Shown here piece after piece: positions 36,703 through 45,765 of a DNA stretch of 64,000 nt; the stretch's first letter is position 1, and each line of letters opens with the position of its first letter. The position numbers were made by a program, and so were the translations under genes. The notes under the pieces are model-generated. The model saw only the letters and a list, made by a program, of their open reading frames with translations, made no database searches and was not told where the DNA came from. Source of the DNA: Methylovirgula sp. 4M-Z18 (GTDB lineage: Bacteria; Pseudomonadota; Alphaproteobacteria; Rhizobiales; Beijerinckiaceae); the NCBI RefSeq assembly GCF_037890675.1, contig NZ_CP149574.1, positions 868,001 through 932,000 on the forward strand. The letters run 5' to 3'.

Positions 36703-37152
36703 ATGGCCATGACCATGACCGGAGAGGTCACGCTGCCAGCCGACCGCCCGACCATTTGGAAAGCGCTGAATGATCCCGAGATCTTGAAGGCCTGCATTCC
36801 CGGCTGCCAGTCGCTGGAGCGCACGAGCGATAATGGCTTCGCCGCCATCGCGAAGCTCAAGATCGGCCCGGTCAGCGCCACGTTCAAAGGCAATGTGGAA
36901 CTGACCGATCTCGACCCGCCGAACGGTTACAAGATCAACGGCGAAGGGCAGGGCGGCATTGCCGGTTTCGCCAAGGGCGGCGCCGCCGTCAAATTGAGCG
37001 ATGCGGCCGAAGGCGGCACCGTACTGAGCTATAATGTCGAGGCCAATGTCGGCGGCAAGATCGCCCAGCTCGGCGCCCGGTTGATCGACGGCACGGCAAA
37101 AAAATTGGCGGACCAGTTTTTCACGAATTTCTCTGCCGCGGTGCACAAATAG
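36703..37152 (+). CDS. coxG: CO dehydrogenase subunit G (CoxG) family protein
   Basis: A 149-residue START/SRPBCC-fold protein: TMTGEVTLPADRPTIWKALN at the start and LKIGPVSATFKGNVELTDLD (about 52-71), then AKLADQFFTNFSA-type C terminus. In Oligotropha, CoxG is thought to help anchor or mature CO dehydrogenase at the membrane; its longer version has a C-terminal anchor that is absent here. The start at 36703 follows GAGG. It leads the plus-strand cox gene series. Confidence 0.85.
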   Translation: MAMTMTGEVTLPADRPTIWKALNDPEILKACIPGCQSLERTSDNGFAAIAKLKIGPVSATFKGNVELTDLDPPNGYKINGEGQGGIAGFAKGGAAVKLSDAAEGGTVLSYNVEANVGGKIAQLGARLIDGTAKKLADQFFTNFSAAVHK

Positions 37153-37487
37153 TCCCAAGGTTCTAAGCCTTAAGAATCGAATCTCTGGATGTGAGGGTTT
37201 GTGCCGTGCCCGCGCATGGCACATGCTCTTTTTTGGGGGAACGAAATAGGCTTGCGGCAAGGCGGACACACTTGACGCTGCGCGCGTCCGGTTCCACACT
37301 CCTCGCCGACACCAAATGCTTGAACTGCCTTCAAAAGAGCGAATGGGGCCGAGGAGGCTCTGACCTTCATTCCTCTCTTACGAGGCAGGCCGCCGGGCGC
37401 AGCGGTTCTGCAATTGTCCACGCCTGCCGGTATCCGCGTTAAACGGTGACGTTGCCGCAATATGTGCGGCGCTTTGTGGAGGAAGCT
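37153..37487. other. Gene-free stretch between coxG and coxS
   Basis: 335 bases with no supported gene. A weak hairpin, TGTGCC (37200-37205) with GGCACA (37218-37223), is followed five bases later by a six-T run and might end the coxG transcript. The coxS promoter should also lie here, but no consensus boxes were recognised. Confidence 0.45.
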
Positions 37488-37976
37488 ATGGCCCGCGTTT
37501 CCATGGTCGTGAACGGGAAAAAAGTTGCCGCGGATGTCGATCCGCGAACGTTGCTGGTGCAATTCTTGCGGGAACATCTCCGCCTCACCGGGACCCACGT
37601 CGGCTGCGATACGTCGCAATGCGGCGCCTGCGTCGTGCATGTCGATGGCCGCGCGATCAAATCCTGCACCGCGCTCGCTTTGTCGCTCGAAGGCGCGCAT
37701 GTGACGACGATCGAAGGCCTGGCGCATGGGACGGTGCTGCATCCGATGCAGGAAGCGTTCCGCGACAATCACGGCCTGCAATGTGGCTTCTGCACGCCCG
37801 GCATGATCATGTCGTCAATCGACATCGTCAACCGCCTCGGCAACGATCTCGACGAGCACACGATCCGCGAAGAACTCGAAGGCAATATCTGCCGCTGCAC
37901 GGGCTACCACAATATTGTGAAGGCCGTGAAAGCCGGCGCCGCCGCGATGGGCGCAACGGCGAAGGCCGCGGAGTAG
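37488..37976 (+). CDS. coxS: Molybdenum hydroxylase small subunit, two [2Fe-2S] clusters (CoxS-like)
   Basis: The 162-residue iron-sulphur subunit carries the plant-type cluster cysteines Cys40, 45, 48 and 60 ([18 protein letters not shown]) and the second-cluster cysteines Cys99, 102, 135 and 137 ([13 protein letters not shown] and NICRCTGY). It relays electrons from the molybdenum site to FAD. ATG 37488 follows GGAGGAAGCT. It is separated from coxL by 309 bases that hold a 252-bp inverted-repeat element, so co-transcription passes through a large hairpin. Confidence 0.93.
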   Translation: MARVSMVVNGKKVAADVDPRTLLVQFLREHLRLTGTHVGCDTSQCGACVVHVDGRAIKSCTALALSLEGAHVTTIEGLAHGTVLHPMQEAFRDNHGLQCGFCTPGMIMSSIDIVNRLGNDLDEHTIREELEGNICRCTGYHNIVKAVKAGAAAMGATAKAAE

Positions 37977-37987
37977 AGCTTGCTCTC

Positions 37988-38239
37988 ACCGTCATTGCGA
38001 GCCGTGCTTGCACGGGCTCGCAACATTTCAAAATGCCCAACTCGGGCAAGCCCGAGTTGGGTGCGAGGAGCGGAGCGACGAGGCAATCCATCCACTCCCG
38101 CAGACGTTTTTCCACAGTTGGAGCCATTACTTGTGAGCAACCAAACATAGGCAATCCGAGCGTCAAAATCCTGGCAAACCATAATGAGTGGATGTCTGGC
38201 GCGGTAGGGAGATGGATTGCTTCGCTTCGCTCGCAATGA
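37988..38239. repeat. 252-bp nested inverted-repeat element between coxS and coxL
   Basis: Perfect 15-bp ends ACCGTCATTGCGAGC (37988-38002) and GCTCGCAATGACGGT (38225-38239). Inner near-inverse words GAGGCAATCCATC and GATGGATTGCTTC form a second layer. Near the left end AACTCGGGC-AA-GCCCGAGTT (38040-38059) makes a hairpin with the same core as the modules at 7631 and 52309. The element is non-coding and MITE-like. Confidence 0.88.
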
Positions 38240-38285
38240 CGGTTCAAAAGCTTGAGAAACAACGAATTCCCCAGGGAGAGACCTT

Positions 38286-40652
38286 ATGAGTGCGACCGGC
38301 ATTGGCGCTTCAGTTCGCCGCAAGGAAGATTTCCGCTTTATCACAGGCAAAGGCCAATATACCGACGACGTCAATCGTTACGGCCAGGCTTACGCCTATT
38401 TTCTGCGTTCGCCGCATGCGCATGCGACGATCAACAAGATCGATGCGAGCGCGGCGCTCGACGCGCCCGGCGTTTTGGCGGTGCTCACGGGCGAGGACAT
38501 TGCCGCCGACAAGATCGGCGGCCTGATCTGCGGCTGGATGATTCATTCGAAGGATGGTTCGCCGATGAAGGCGGGACCGCATCCGGCGCTGGCCCAAGGC
38601 AAGGTGCGCTATGTCGGCGACCATGTCGCCGTCATCATCGCCGACACTTACCCACAGGCGCGCGACGCGGCAGAATTGGTCGAGGTCGATTACGGCGTCT
38701 TGCCGGCAGCGGCCGATACGGCCAGCGCGGCATCGAATGGCGCACCGCAAGTGCATGCCGATGTGCCGAACAATACAGTGTTCAATTGGCACTTGGGCGA
38801 CAAGGCCGCAAGCGACGCGGCCTTCGCCCGTGCCAAGCATGTCACCAAGCTCGACATCGTCAACAACCGCCTCATTCCCAATGCGATGGAGCCGCGCGCC
38901 GCGGTCGGCGATTACGACGCTGGCACCGAGACGTTCACGCTCTACACCACAAGCCAGAATCCACATGTGGCGCGGCTCGTTCTCTCCGCTTTCATCGGCA
39001 TCGCGCCCGAACATAAATTGCGGGTGATCGCGCCGGATGTCGGCGGTGGCTTCGGCTCGAAGATCTTCATCTATGCCGAGGAAACCGTCTGCGTCTGGGC
39101 GGCAAAGAAAGTCGGCCGGCCGGTGAAATGGACGGCGGAGCGTACCGAAAGCTTCCTCGCGGATGCGCATGGCCGCGACCATGTCACCCATGCGGAACTC
39201 GCGACCGACGAAAACGGCAAAATGATCGGCTTGCGGGTGCACACGATCGCCAATCTCGGCGCGTATTTGTCGACCTTCGCCTCCTCGGTGCCGACCTATC
39301 TCTACGCGCCGCTTTTGTCGGGCCAATACGACATTCCGGCGATCTATGCCGAGGTCGATGCGGTGCTGACCAACACGGCGCCGGTCGATGCCTATCGCGG
39401 TGCGGGTCGGCCGGAAGCGACTTTCGTGGTCGAGCGTCTGGTCGAGGTGGCGGCGCGCGAATTGGGCGAAGATCCGGCGGCCTTCCGCGCCAAGAACTTC
39501 ATCACGACCTTCCCGCATCAGACGCCCGTCATCATGTGCTATGATGCCGGCAATTACGGTGCGGCGCTCGAGAAAGCCTTGGCGCTCAGCGATTATAAGG
39601 GTTTCGCAGCGCGCAAGAGCGAGTCGGCGAAGCGCGGCAAATTGCGCGGCATCGGTCTCTCCGCCTATATCGAAGCGTGCGGCATCGCGCCGTCCGCAGC
39701 GGTCGGGTCGCTCGGCGCTGGCGTGGGCCTCTGGGAATCGGCCGAGGTGCGCGTCAATCCGATCGGCACGGTCGAGATTCTGACCGGCTCGCACAGCCAT
39801 GGCCAAGGCCACGAGACGACCTTCGCGCAGCTTGTCTCCGACCGTCTCGGCATTCCGCTCGAGAATGTGTCGATCGTCCATGGCGACACCGACAAAGTGC
39901 AGATGGGCATGGGCACCTATGGCTCGCGCTCCGGTGCGGTCGGCATGTCGGCCATCGTCAAGGCGCTCGACAAGATCGAGACGAAAGCCAAGAAAGTCGC
40001 CGGTCATGTGCTTGAAGCCTCTGCCGACGATATCGAATTCAAGGATGGCAAGTTCACTGTGAAGGGAACCGACAAGTCCATCGATTTCGGTTCGATCGCG
40101 CTGCAAGCCTATATCGCGCATAAGTTCAACGGCCAGGAATTGGAGCCGGGCCTCAAGGAGAGTGCGTTCTACGATCCGACGAATTTCACCTTCCCCGCCG
40201 GTGTGCATATCTGCGAGGTGGAAGTCGACCCCGAAACCGGCGTCACCCGCATTGAAAAATGGACGGCGGTCGATGATTTCGGCGAGCTCATCAATCCGAT
40301 GATCGTCGAAGGCCAGGTGCATGGCGGCATCGCGCAAGGCGTCGGCCAGGCGCTCACCGAAAGCGCGGTCTACAACAAGGACGGGCAGTTGCTCACGGCG
40401 AGCTTCATGGATTATTGCATGCCGCGCGCCGACGATCTGCCGAGCTTCGAAATCGGCATGACGCAGACGCGCTGCCCGTCGAACCCGCTCGGCATCAAGG
40501 GCTGCGGAGAGGCCGGTGCGATTGCCGCGCCGCCCGCCGTCATCAACGCCATCACCAATGCGGTCGGCCATGAAAATGTGGCCATGCCTGCAACCCCTCA
40601 AACCGTCTGGCGCGCGGCGCAACAGGCCGTCCAGAAACAAGCTGCGGAATAA
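38286..40652 (+). CDS. coxL: Molybdenum hydroxylase large subunit, form II CoxL-like
   Basis: This 788-residue molybdopterin-binding catalytic subunit has GGGFGSK (253-259), the active-site loop AYRGAGR (369-375), QGHETTFAQ (about 505-513) and [12 protein letters not shown] (about 740-751) with the catalytic Glu. AYRGAGR is the form II signature. True aerobic CO dehydrogenases (form I) have AYxCSFR with a copper-binding Cys, which is absent here. So CO may not be the substrate; an aldehyde or other small molecule is possible. RBS AGGGAGAG precedes the ATG. Confidence 0.93.
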   Translation: MSATGIGASVRRKEDFRFITGKGQYTDDVNRYGQAYAYFLRSPHAHATINKIDASAALDAPGVLAVLTGEDIAADKIGGLICGWMIHSKDGSPMKAGPHPALAQGKVRYVGDHVAVIIADTYPQARDAAELVEVDYGVLPAAADTASAASNGAPQVHADVPNNTVFNWHLGDKAASDAAFARAKHVTKLDIVNNRLIPNAMEPRAAVGDYDAGTETFTLYTTSQNPHVARLVLSAFIGIAPEHKLRVIAPDVGGGFGSKIFIYAEETVCVWAAKKVGRPVKWTAERTESFLADAHGRDHVTHAELATDENGKMIGLRVHTIANLGAYLSTFASSVPTYLYAPLLSGQYDIPAIYAEVDAVLTNTAPVDAYRGAGRPEATFVVERLVEVAARELGEDPAAFRAKNFITTFPHQTPVIMCYDAGNYGAALEKALALSDYKGFAARKSESAKRGKLRGIGLSAYIEACGIAPSAAVGSLGAGVGLWESAEVRVNPIGTVEILTGSHSHGQGHETTFAQLVSDRLGIPLENVSIVHGDTDKVQMGMGTYGSRSGAVGMSAIVKALDKIETKAKKVAGHVLEASADDIEFKDGKFTVKGTDKSIDFGSIALQAYIAHKFNGQELEPGLKESAFYDPTNFTFPAGVHICEVEVDPETGVTRIEKWTAVDDFGELINPMIVEGQVHGGIAQGVGQALTESAVYNKDGQLLTASFMDYCMPRADDLPSFEIGMTQTRCPSNPLGIKGCGEAGAIAAPPAVINAITNAVGHENVAMPATPQTVWRAAQQAVQKQAAE

Positions 40653-40665
40653 GGAGAGACGAAAG

Positions 40666-41463
40666 ATGTATGCTTTCAACTACACGCGCGCCGGTTCCGT
40701 GGCTGAGGCCGTGGCGGCGCTCGCCAAATCCGACAATGCCAAGCTGCTGGCCGGCGGCCAGACCCTGCTGCCGACCATGAAGCAAAGATTGGCGAGCCCG
40801 GCCGAGATCATCGACCTGAGCCACGCTGCCGATCTTAAGGGCATCGCGCGCAGCGGCGACAAAATCGTCATCGGTGCGATGACCACCCATTGCGATGTCG
40901 CGACCAATGCCGCAGTGCGCGAGGCGATCCCCGCGCTCGCGGATCTGGCCGACGGCATCGGCGATCCGCAGGTGCGCAACCGCGGCACGATCGGCGGCTC
41001 GGTCGCCAACAACGATCCGGCCGCCGATTATCCGGCCGCCTGTCTGGCACTCGGCGCGACGATCATCACCAACAAACGCGAGATCGCGGCGGCGGATTAT
41101 TTCAAAGGGCTGTTCGAGACGGCGCTGGAGGACGGCGAAGTCATCACGAAGGTGGCCTTTCCGATTCCAGCCAAGGCGGCCTATCAGAAATTCCCCAACC
41201 CGGCCTCGCGCTATGCGTTGGTGGGCGTGTTTGTCGCGAAAACGGCGCAAGGCGTGCGGGTCGCGGTGACGGGCGCAGGGGCGAGCGGCGTGTTCCGCGC
41301 CGAGGCGCTGGAGCAGGCGCTGAGCGGAAATTTTTCCGCCGATGCGCTCGCTGGCGCGAATGTATCGAGCGACGGCCTCAATTCCGACATCCACGCCGAC
41401 GCCGATTATCGCGCGCATCTGATCGGCGTGCTGACCAAACGGGCCGTGGCTGCGATGGGGTGA
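40666..41463 (+). CDS. coxM: Molybdenum hydroxylase medium subunit, FAD-binding (CoxM-like)
   Basis: The 265-residue flavoprotein has the VAO/PCMH-type FAD sites [17 protein letters not shown] (26-42) and [16 protein letters not shown] (about 109-124), typical of CoxM/CutM. It passes electrons from CoxS clusters to the quinone pool or other acceptor. It begins 13 bases after coxL with AAGGAGAG ahead, so coxL-coxM are one transcript. The 266-280 residue size is normal. Two palindromic repeats follow it. Confidence 0.92.
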   Translation: MYAFNYTRAGSVAEAVAALAKSDNAKLLAGGQTLLPTMKQRLASPAEIIDLSHAADLKGIARSGDKIVIGAMTTHCDVATNAAVREAIPALADLADGIGDPQVRNRGTIGGSVANNDPAADYPAACLALGATIITNKREIAAADYFKGLFETALEDGEVITKVAFPIPAKAAYQKFPNPASRYALVGVFVAKTAQGVRVAVTGAGASGVFRAEALEQALSGNFSADALAGANVSSDGLNSDIHADADYRAHLIGVLTKRAVAAMG

Positions 41464-41472
41464 GGCCGTGCT

Positions 41473-41530
41473 TCCCTTCTCCCGCGCGAGAGCGCGGGAG
41501 AAGGTGCCGGCAGAAGGGAGGCGGTTGAGG
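41473..41530 (-). repeat. CTTCTCCC-type palindrome between coxM and moxR
   Basis: CTTCTCCCGCGC (41477-41488) and GCGCGGGAGAAG (41493-41504) form a perfect 12-bp stem with a four-base loop, followed by a short AGAAGGG tract. It resembles the closing arm of family A repeats, in minus orientation, 14 bases after the coxM stop. Confidence 0.8.
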
Positions 41531-41607
41531 GCGGCGCGACCGGGGGAGTTCTCATCTTTAAAGGCGACAGCGCCGCAGGCATTTTAGCAATTCATCCAGC
41601 CGTCTTT

Positions 41608-41666
41608 CCCTCATCCGTCATGCTTCGCATGCCACCTTCTCCCACAGCTATGCTGTGGGAGAAGGG
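41608..41666 (+). repeat. Family A repeat upstream of moxR
   Basis: CCCTCATCCG leads to GCCACCTTCT and then the hairpin CTCCCACAGC and GCTGTGGGAG, ending GAAGGG at 41666. It is the short version of the family (no AACTTGGGC or ATCAAATCGGG module). It ends about 48 bases before the moxR start, within the cox transcript. Confidence 0.85.
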
Positions 41667-41713
41667 CCATCCCGCCATTGACCTTTGCTCTTACTCCCGG
41701 CCAAATGCCGCCC

Positions 41714-42622
41714 ATGTCCGCACTCCCCACCTCCATCGACGCGACCCTCGATCTGCTCACCTCCGCCGGCTATGTCGGCGACCGGCAATTGGCGACGGTT
41801 TTGTTCCTGAGCCTGAAAATGGGCCGCCCGCTGTTTCTCGAAGGCGAGGCGGGCGTCGGCAAGACCGAGATCGCAAAGGTTTTAGCCGAGACCCTGGGCC
41901 GCCGCCTCATCCGCCTGCAGTGCTATGAGGGGCTCGACGTCGCCTCGGCCGTTTACGAGTGGAACTACGCGGCGCAGATGATGGCCATCCGGCTGGCGGA
42001 AGCCGCCGGCGAGCATGACCGCGACCGGCTGGAACACGATATTTTCGCCGCCCGCTATCTGATCAAGCGGCCATTGCTGCAGGCGCTCGAGATGCAAGAG
42101 GGCGGCGCACCGGTTCTGCTGATCGACGAACTCGACCGCACCGACGAAGCCTTCGAGGCCTTCCTGCTTGAAATCCTCTCGGACTTCCAGGTGACCATCC
42201 CGGAACTTGGCACGGTGACGGCCGTCGAGCCGCCCATCGTCGTGATCACCTCCAACCGTACCCGCGAGGTGCATGACGCGCTGAAGCGCCGCTGCCTCTA
42301 TCATTGGGTCGGCTATCCGGATGCCGAGCGCGAGCGGGCGATCTTGCGCGCCAAGGCGCCGCGCGCGCCGGAAAAGCTCACCCGCGAACTCGTCGCCTTC
42401 GTCCAGGCCATCCGCAAGGAGGACCTGTTCAAAGTGCCGGGCGTCGCCGAGGCGCTCGACTGGGCCGGCGCGCTGGTCGAACTCGACGCGGTCGCGCTCG
42501 ACCCGGCCCAGGTCTCCGATACATTGGGCGTGCTGCTCAAATACCAGGACGACATCGCCAAAATGCAGGGCGACCGCGCCGCCGAGCTTGTCGCCGAGGC
42601 GAAAGCCAGCGTAGAAGCGTGA
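41714..42622 (+). CDS. coxD: MoxR-family AAA ATPase (CoxD-like)
   Basis: The 302-residue AAA+ protein has Walker A GEAGVGKT (44-51), Walker B LLIDELDRTDE (about 135-145) and sensor 1 VVITSNRTRE (about 177-186), with the MoxR insertion YEWNYAAQMM typical of the CoxD/NorQ group. In cox systems CoxD is a chaperone needed to mature the active-site metal. The start MSALPTSIDA (41714) gives the usual N terminus; ATG 41705 and TTG 41678 are alternatives. It ends two bases before the first YkgJ gene. Confidence 0.9.
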   Translation: MSALPTSIDATLDLLTSAGYVGDRQLATVLFLSLKMGRPLFLEGEAGVGKTEIAKVLAETLGRRLIRLQCYEGLDVASAVYEWNYAAQMMAIRLAEAAGEHDRDRLEHDIFAARYLIKRPLLQALEMQEGGAPVLLIDELDRTDEAFEAFLLEILSDFQVTIPELGTVTAVEPPIVVITSNRTREVHDALKRRCLYHWVGYPDAERERAILRAKAPRAPEKLTRELVAFVQAIRKEDLFKVPGVAEALDWAGALVELDAVALDPAQVSDTLGVLLKYQDDIAKMQGDRAAELVAEAKASVEA

Positions 42623-42624
42623 GT

Positions 42625-43149
42625 ATGAACATCGTTCCCGGATCGCGTACCTGCGGCACCTGCACCCTATGCTGCAAATTGTTTCCAGTGCCCGAGCTTA
42701 ACAAGCCGGCCGGCAAATGGTGCCCGCATATCGTGCAGGGCAGGGGCTGCGGCATTCATGCGACGCGGCCGGGCGTGTGCCGCGCCTTCTTCTGCCAATG
42801 GATTGAGAATCCCGACCTCGGCCCCGAGTGGAAGCCGGAACGGTCAAAATTCGTGCTCTCGATTTATCCGGGCAGCAATTCGCTCGCGGTCACCGTCGAT
42901 CCGGGCACGCCGCAGGCCTGGAAGCAAGAGCCCTATTACCGCAATCTCAAGCGCTGGGCCGCCGCCGCGCTGGCGCAGGGCGACCAGGTCGTGGTGTTCG
43001 TCGGCGACGAGGTGACGGCGGTTCTGCCCGATCGCGACGAGCCGCTGGGCACGTTGCCGCCCGGCGATCAACTCATCTCGGGCAAGCGCCAAGGCCCCAC
43101 CGGTCCCATCTACAACGTTCGAATTCAGCGGAGCGCGGCACAATCATGA
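42625..43149 (+). CDS. YkgJ-type cysteine-cluster protein, copy 1
   Basis: The 174-residue protein carries eight Cys: 10, 13, 16, 17, 33, 42, 52 and 57 (CGTCTLCCKLF, then WCPHIVQGRGCGIH and VCRAFFCQW). This CxxCxxCC arrangement is characteristic of the YkgJ (zinc- or iron-chelating) family. NPDLGPEWKPERSKFVL follows the cluster, and a beta-rich tail ends in IQRSAAQS. It starts two bases after moxR and overlaps the next gene by ATGA. Its exact role in cox maturation is unknown. Confidence 0.85.
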   Translation: MNIVPGSRTCGTCTLCCKLFPVPELNKPAGKWCPHIVQGRGCGIHATRPGVCRAFFCQWIENPDLGPEWKPERSKFVLSIYPGSNSLAVTVDPGTPQAWKQEPYYRNLKRWAAAALAQGDQVVVFVGDEVTAVLPDRDEPLGTLPPGDQLISGKRQGPTGPIYNVRIQRSAAQS

Positions 43150-43724
43150 CAACCATGAACGAAGAGGATTCATATTCGCCGCCCGAACTGGCACCGGGCA
43201 AGGATTGCGGCTCCTGCTCGATGTGCTGCAAGATTTTCGGGATCGCCGAGCTCGACAGCCGGCCCGGTGAATGGTGCCGGCATGTGGTGCATGGCAAGGG
43301 CTGCGGCATCCATGAAACACGGCCGCCAGTCTGCCGCAGGTTTTTCTGTCACTGGCTGCGCAACCCCAATCTCGGGCCGGAATGGAGGCCCGAGAAAGCG
43401 AAATTCGTGCTCTATACCGAACTCGGGGGCCGGCGCATGGTGATCGCGGTCGACCAGTCCAACCCGACGGCCTGGAAACGCGAGCCCTATTATTCGCAGT
43501 TCAAGCAATGGGCGCTGATGGCGGCCGACACCAACCGGCAATTGGTCGTGTTCCACAATGACAACGCCGTTCTCGTGCTGCCGCACGAGGATATGGACCT
43601 CGGCATCATCAATCTTGGCGATGAGATCATCGTCGATCGCAAAGGCATGCATTTGCATGTGACGGTGCGGCGGCACAATAGAGGCGACAGCGTTGCGCAA
43701 GGCTCCCACGCCCCAGAAACTTGA
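43146..43724 (+). CDS. YkgJ-type cysteine-cluster protein, copy 2
   Basis: This is the paralogue of the previous gene, 192 residues, with Cys21, 24, 27, 28, 44, 53, 63 and 68 in identical spacing (3, 3, 1, 16, 9, 10, 5). The following segment NPNLGPEWRPEKAKFVLY matches copy 1 closely, while the rest has drifted. The extra N-terminal 11 residues and a C-terminal tail differ. The ATG overlaps the previous stop as ATGA, so the two are translated together. A tandem duplication in a cofactor-maturation operon is the natural reading. Confidence 0.85.
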   Translation: MTTMNEEDSYSPPELAPGKDCGSCSMCCKIFGIAELDSRPGEWCRHVVHGKGCGIHETRPPVCRRFFCHWLRNPNLGPEWRPEKAKFVLYTELGGRRMVIAVDQSNPTAWKREPYYSQFKQWALMAADTNRQLVVFHNDNAVLVLPHEDMDLGIINLGDEIIVDRKGMHLHVTVRRHNRGDSVAQGSHAPET

Positions 43725-43756
43725 GGATAACTCGTGGTGATGTCGGAGCAGGTTTG

Positions 43757-44137
43757 ATGAGGAGCTTTTCGATTGCACTATGTGTGACGCTAATCCAAAT
43801 CACACCGGTTCTGGCGTTCTGCAAGCAGGATCGTAACGATCAAGATCCGGCCTATTGGCGGGGCCACATAGCGAATGACCCTGCTAATGAGGTGCTTCAA
43901 GGCACCACATATTATGAGGCATTCTCGGATCCAAAGAGCCAAACGGTTTGGACTTTCACCAAGCCCGGCCACCCCGCTCATCCTTCGGTCGTGTGCCGTT
44001 ATCCCGTGCAGATGGGACAGCAGGTCTTTTTGCGCATGGAAGTCATATGTCACAACACGCAAGGTGCCTGTGATAAGCTCGTTGCCGATTTTCAAGCCCT
44101 AAATAAGACGATGTCGCAGCATCTCAACCGACAATAA
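43757..44137 (+). CDS. Small secreted hypothetical protein in the cox cluster
   Basis: A 126-residue protein beginning MRSFSIALCVTLIQITPVLA, a signal peptide with likely cleavage after VLA, then FCKQDRNDQDPAYW. Three Cys remain (in FCKQ, VVCRYP and the VICHNTQGACD stretch, which has two). No domain is recognised. It sits 32 bases after ykgJ copy 2 and 49 bases ahead of coxE, so it may be part of the operon. A GTG/ATG at 43721 is less likely. Confidence 0.65.
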   Translation: MRSFSIALCVTLIQITPVLAFCKQDRNDQDPAYWRGHIANDPANEVLQGTTYYEAFSDPKSQTVWTFTKPGHPAHPSVVCRYPVQMGQQVFLRMEVICHNTQGACDKLVADFQALNKTMSQHLNRQ

Positions 44138-44186
44138 GCGGAACGGCGGATCGGATGAACCGAAGAAAATGCGAGAAGCTAAGGGG

Positions 44187-45422
44187 ATGAGCGGCAAGCT
44201 GGCCGAAAACATTCTCTATTTCGCCCGTGCCTTGCGCGATGCCGGCATGCCGGTCGGGCCGGGTGCGGTGCTCGATGCGATCACCGCGGTCGAAGTTGCG
44301 CAGATCGGCGGCCGCGAGGATTTCTACGCCACATTGCACGCAGTTTTCGTCAAAAAGCACGAACATTCGGTCCTGTTCGCGCAGGCCTTCGACATTTTCT
44401 GGAAGCGGCGCGGCTTCATGGACAAGCTCATCGCCATGCTGAGCCCCATGGCGGAGCCCAAAAACCAGCAGCCGCAAAAAGCTGAGGCGGGCGCCTCGCG
44501 CGTTGCCGATGCGCTGTTCAAGGCAAAACCGCGCGAAGAAAAGCCAAAACCGTCGCTCGATCTCGACGCGCGTTTCACTATGTCGGCGCACGAATTGCTG
44601 CAGCGCAAGGATTTCGCCCAGATGAGTGCGGCGGAAATGGCCGAGGCCGAGCGGGCGATCGACCGGCTGATCCTGCCCGACGACGCGGTCAAAATGCGTC
44701 GCCTTGTGGCGGCCTCGCGCGGCCGGATCGTCGATCCACGCCGCTCGTTCCGCCAGTCCCTGAAAATCGGTGGCCCGATCGCGCTGGCTCATCGCGCACC
44801 GGCCTTGCGCCACCCGCCGGTCGTCGCTTTGTGCGATATTTCCGGCTCGATGAGCGAATATACCCGCATCTTCCTGCATTTCCTGCACACGCTCACGGCG
44901 CGGCGGCGGGTGCATACGTTTCTGTTCGGCACGCGGTTGACCAATGTCACCCGAGCCTTGCGTGCCCGCGACATCGACGCCGCCCTCGCGCGCTGTTCCA
45001 TTGAGGTACACGACTGGGCGGGCGGCACGCGCATCGCGACCTCGCTGCACCGCTTCAACCGCGACTGGTCGCGCCGCGTGCTCGGGCAGGGGGCGATCGT
45101 CTTGTTGTTTACCGACGGTTTGGAACGCGACCCTGGACCGCGGGCTCCCAGCCCGCAGGCGGGCGGGACGCCGGCGCTGCCCAACCTCAGTGCGGAAATG
45201 GAGCGCCTGAATAAGTCCTGCCGGCGCCTGGTCTGGCTCAATCCCCTGCTGCGCTTCGACGGTTTCGAAGCCAAGGCTTCGGGCATAAGAGCCATGCTGC
45301 CCTTTGCCGACGAGTTCCGGCCGATCCATAATATGCTAAGCATGGCGCAATTGGTGCGGGCCCTGACGGCGGGCGAGGGGCGCGACGCCGACCCGAAAGC
45401 CTGGCTCAAAAGGGTCTCGTGA
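44187..45422 (+). CDS. coxE: VWA-domain protein CoxE with an in-frame repeat insertion
   Basis: The 411-residue CoxE-family protein has a von Willebrand A domain in its C-terminal half, with MIDAS motif DISGSMS (217-223). With CoxD it is thought to insert metal or sulphur into CoxL. FGTRLTNVTRALRARDIDAA and GGTRIATSLHRFN are conserved. Residues 316-332 (DNA 45132-45182) are proline- and glycine-rich, unlike the family, and derive from a palindromic repeat. In relatives this loop normally joins VLLFTDGLERD directly to AEMERLNKSCRRLVWLNPL. The insertion keeps the frame. Confidence 0.87.
   Translation: MSGKLAENILYFARALRDAGMPVGPGAVLDAITAVEVAQIGGREDFYATLHAVFVKKHEHSVLFAQAFDIFWKRRGFMDKLIAMLSPMAEPKNQQPQKAEAGASRVADALFKAKPREEKPKPSLDLDARFTMSAHELLQRKDFAQMSAAEMAEAERAIDRLILPDDAVKMRRLVAASRGRIVDPRRSFRQSLKIGGPIALAHRAPALRHPPVVALCDISGSMSEYTRIFLHFLHTLTARRRVHTFLFGTRLTNVTRALRARDIDAALARCSIEVHDWAGGTRIATSLHRFNRDWSRRVLGQGAIVLLFTDGLERDPGPRAPSPQAGGTPALPNLSAEMERLNKSCRRLVWLNPLLRFDGFEAKASGIRAMLPFADEFRPIHNMLSMAQLVRALTAGEGRDADPKAWLKRVS
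45132..45182. repeat. Palindromic repeat inserted in frame inside coxE
   Basis: The 51-base segment contains GCGGGCT (45140-45146), CCC, AGCCCGC (45150-45156), then GGCGGGCGGGACGCCGGCGC. Its GC-rich character differs from flanking coxE. It contributes 17 residues, rich in Pro, Gly and Ala, to a surface loop near the end of the VWA domain. Confidence 0.8.
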
Positions 45423-45441
45423 CGCGCCGATGGAGGCGATA

Positions 45442-45765
45442 ATGTTGGCTGCAGACGACGATATTCTGGCCAAGGCCCAGGCCTGGAAGGCCGAGGGGCG
45501 CGACGTGGCACTTGCGACCGTGATTGAGACCTGGGGCTCGGCCCCGCGCCCGGCGGGCAGCCATCTGGTGATTGACGGCGAAGGCAATTTCTTAGGCTCC
45601 GTGTCGGGCGGTTGCGTCGAGGGCGCGGTCGTGACCGAGGCGATGGACGTAATCGCCGACGCCAAACCGAAACTCCTGGAATTCGGCGTCGCCGACGAGA
45701 CGGCCTGGCGGGTTGGCCTCTCCTGCGGCGGGCGCATCAAAGTCTATGTGGAAAAGGTGGCCTGA
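45442..45765 (+). CDS. XdhC/CoxI family protein, N-terminal half
   Basis: A 107-residue protein equal to the XdhC_CoxI domain: LATVIETWGSAPRPAGSHLV (about 25-44), GNFLGSVSGGCVEGAVVTEA (about 48-67, with the invariant GCVE) and GLSCGGRIKVYVE at the end. XdhC proteins protect and deliver sulphurated molybdenum cofactor to the hydroxylase. GGAGG lies five bases before ATG 45442; ATG 45430 is in frame. It overlaps the C-terminal half gene by one base (TGATG). Confidence 0.87.
   Translation: MLAADDDILAKAQAWKAEGRDVALATVIETWGSAPRPAGSHLVIDGEGNFLGSVSGGCVEGAVVTEAMDVIADAKPKLLEFGVADETAWRVGLSCGGRIKVYVEKVA

Noticed and set aside
37200-37234. Terminator after coxG
   Set aside because: The stem is only six pairs with a long loop and five bases before the T run, so it was mentioned only within the intergenic entry.
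38310-40679. 789-codon minus-strand open frame antisense to coxL
   Set aside because: It mirrors a clear CoxL gene almost exactly; such long antisense frames arise from GC-rich codon bias. It has no family resemblance and no initiation signal.
44141-44165. GAAC-like pair upstream of coxE as a third LexA box
   Set aside because: The two GAAC words are 12 bases apart rather than seven, and no promoter boxes coincide.
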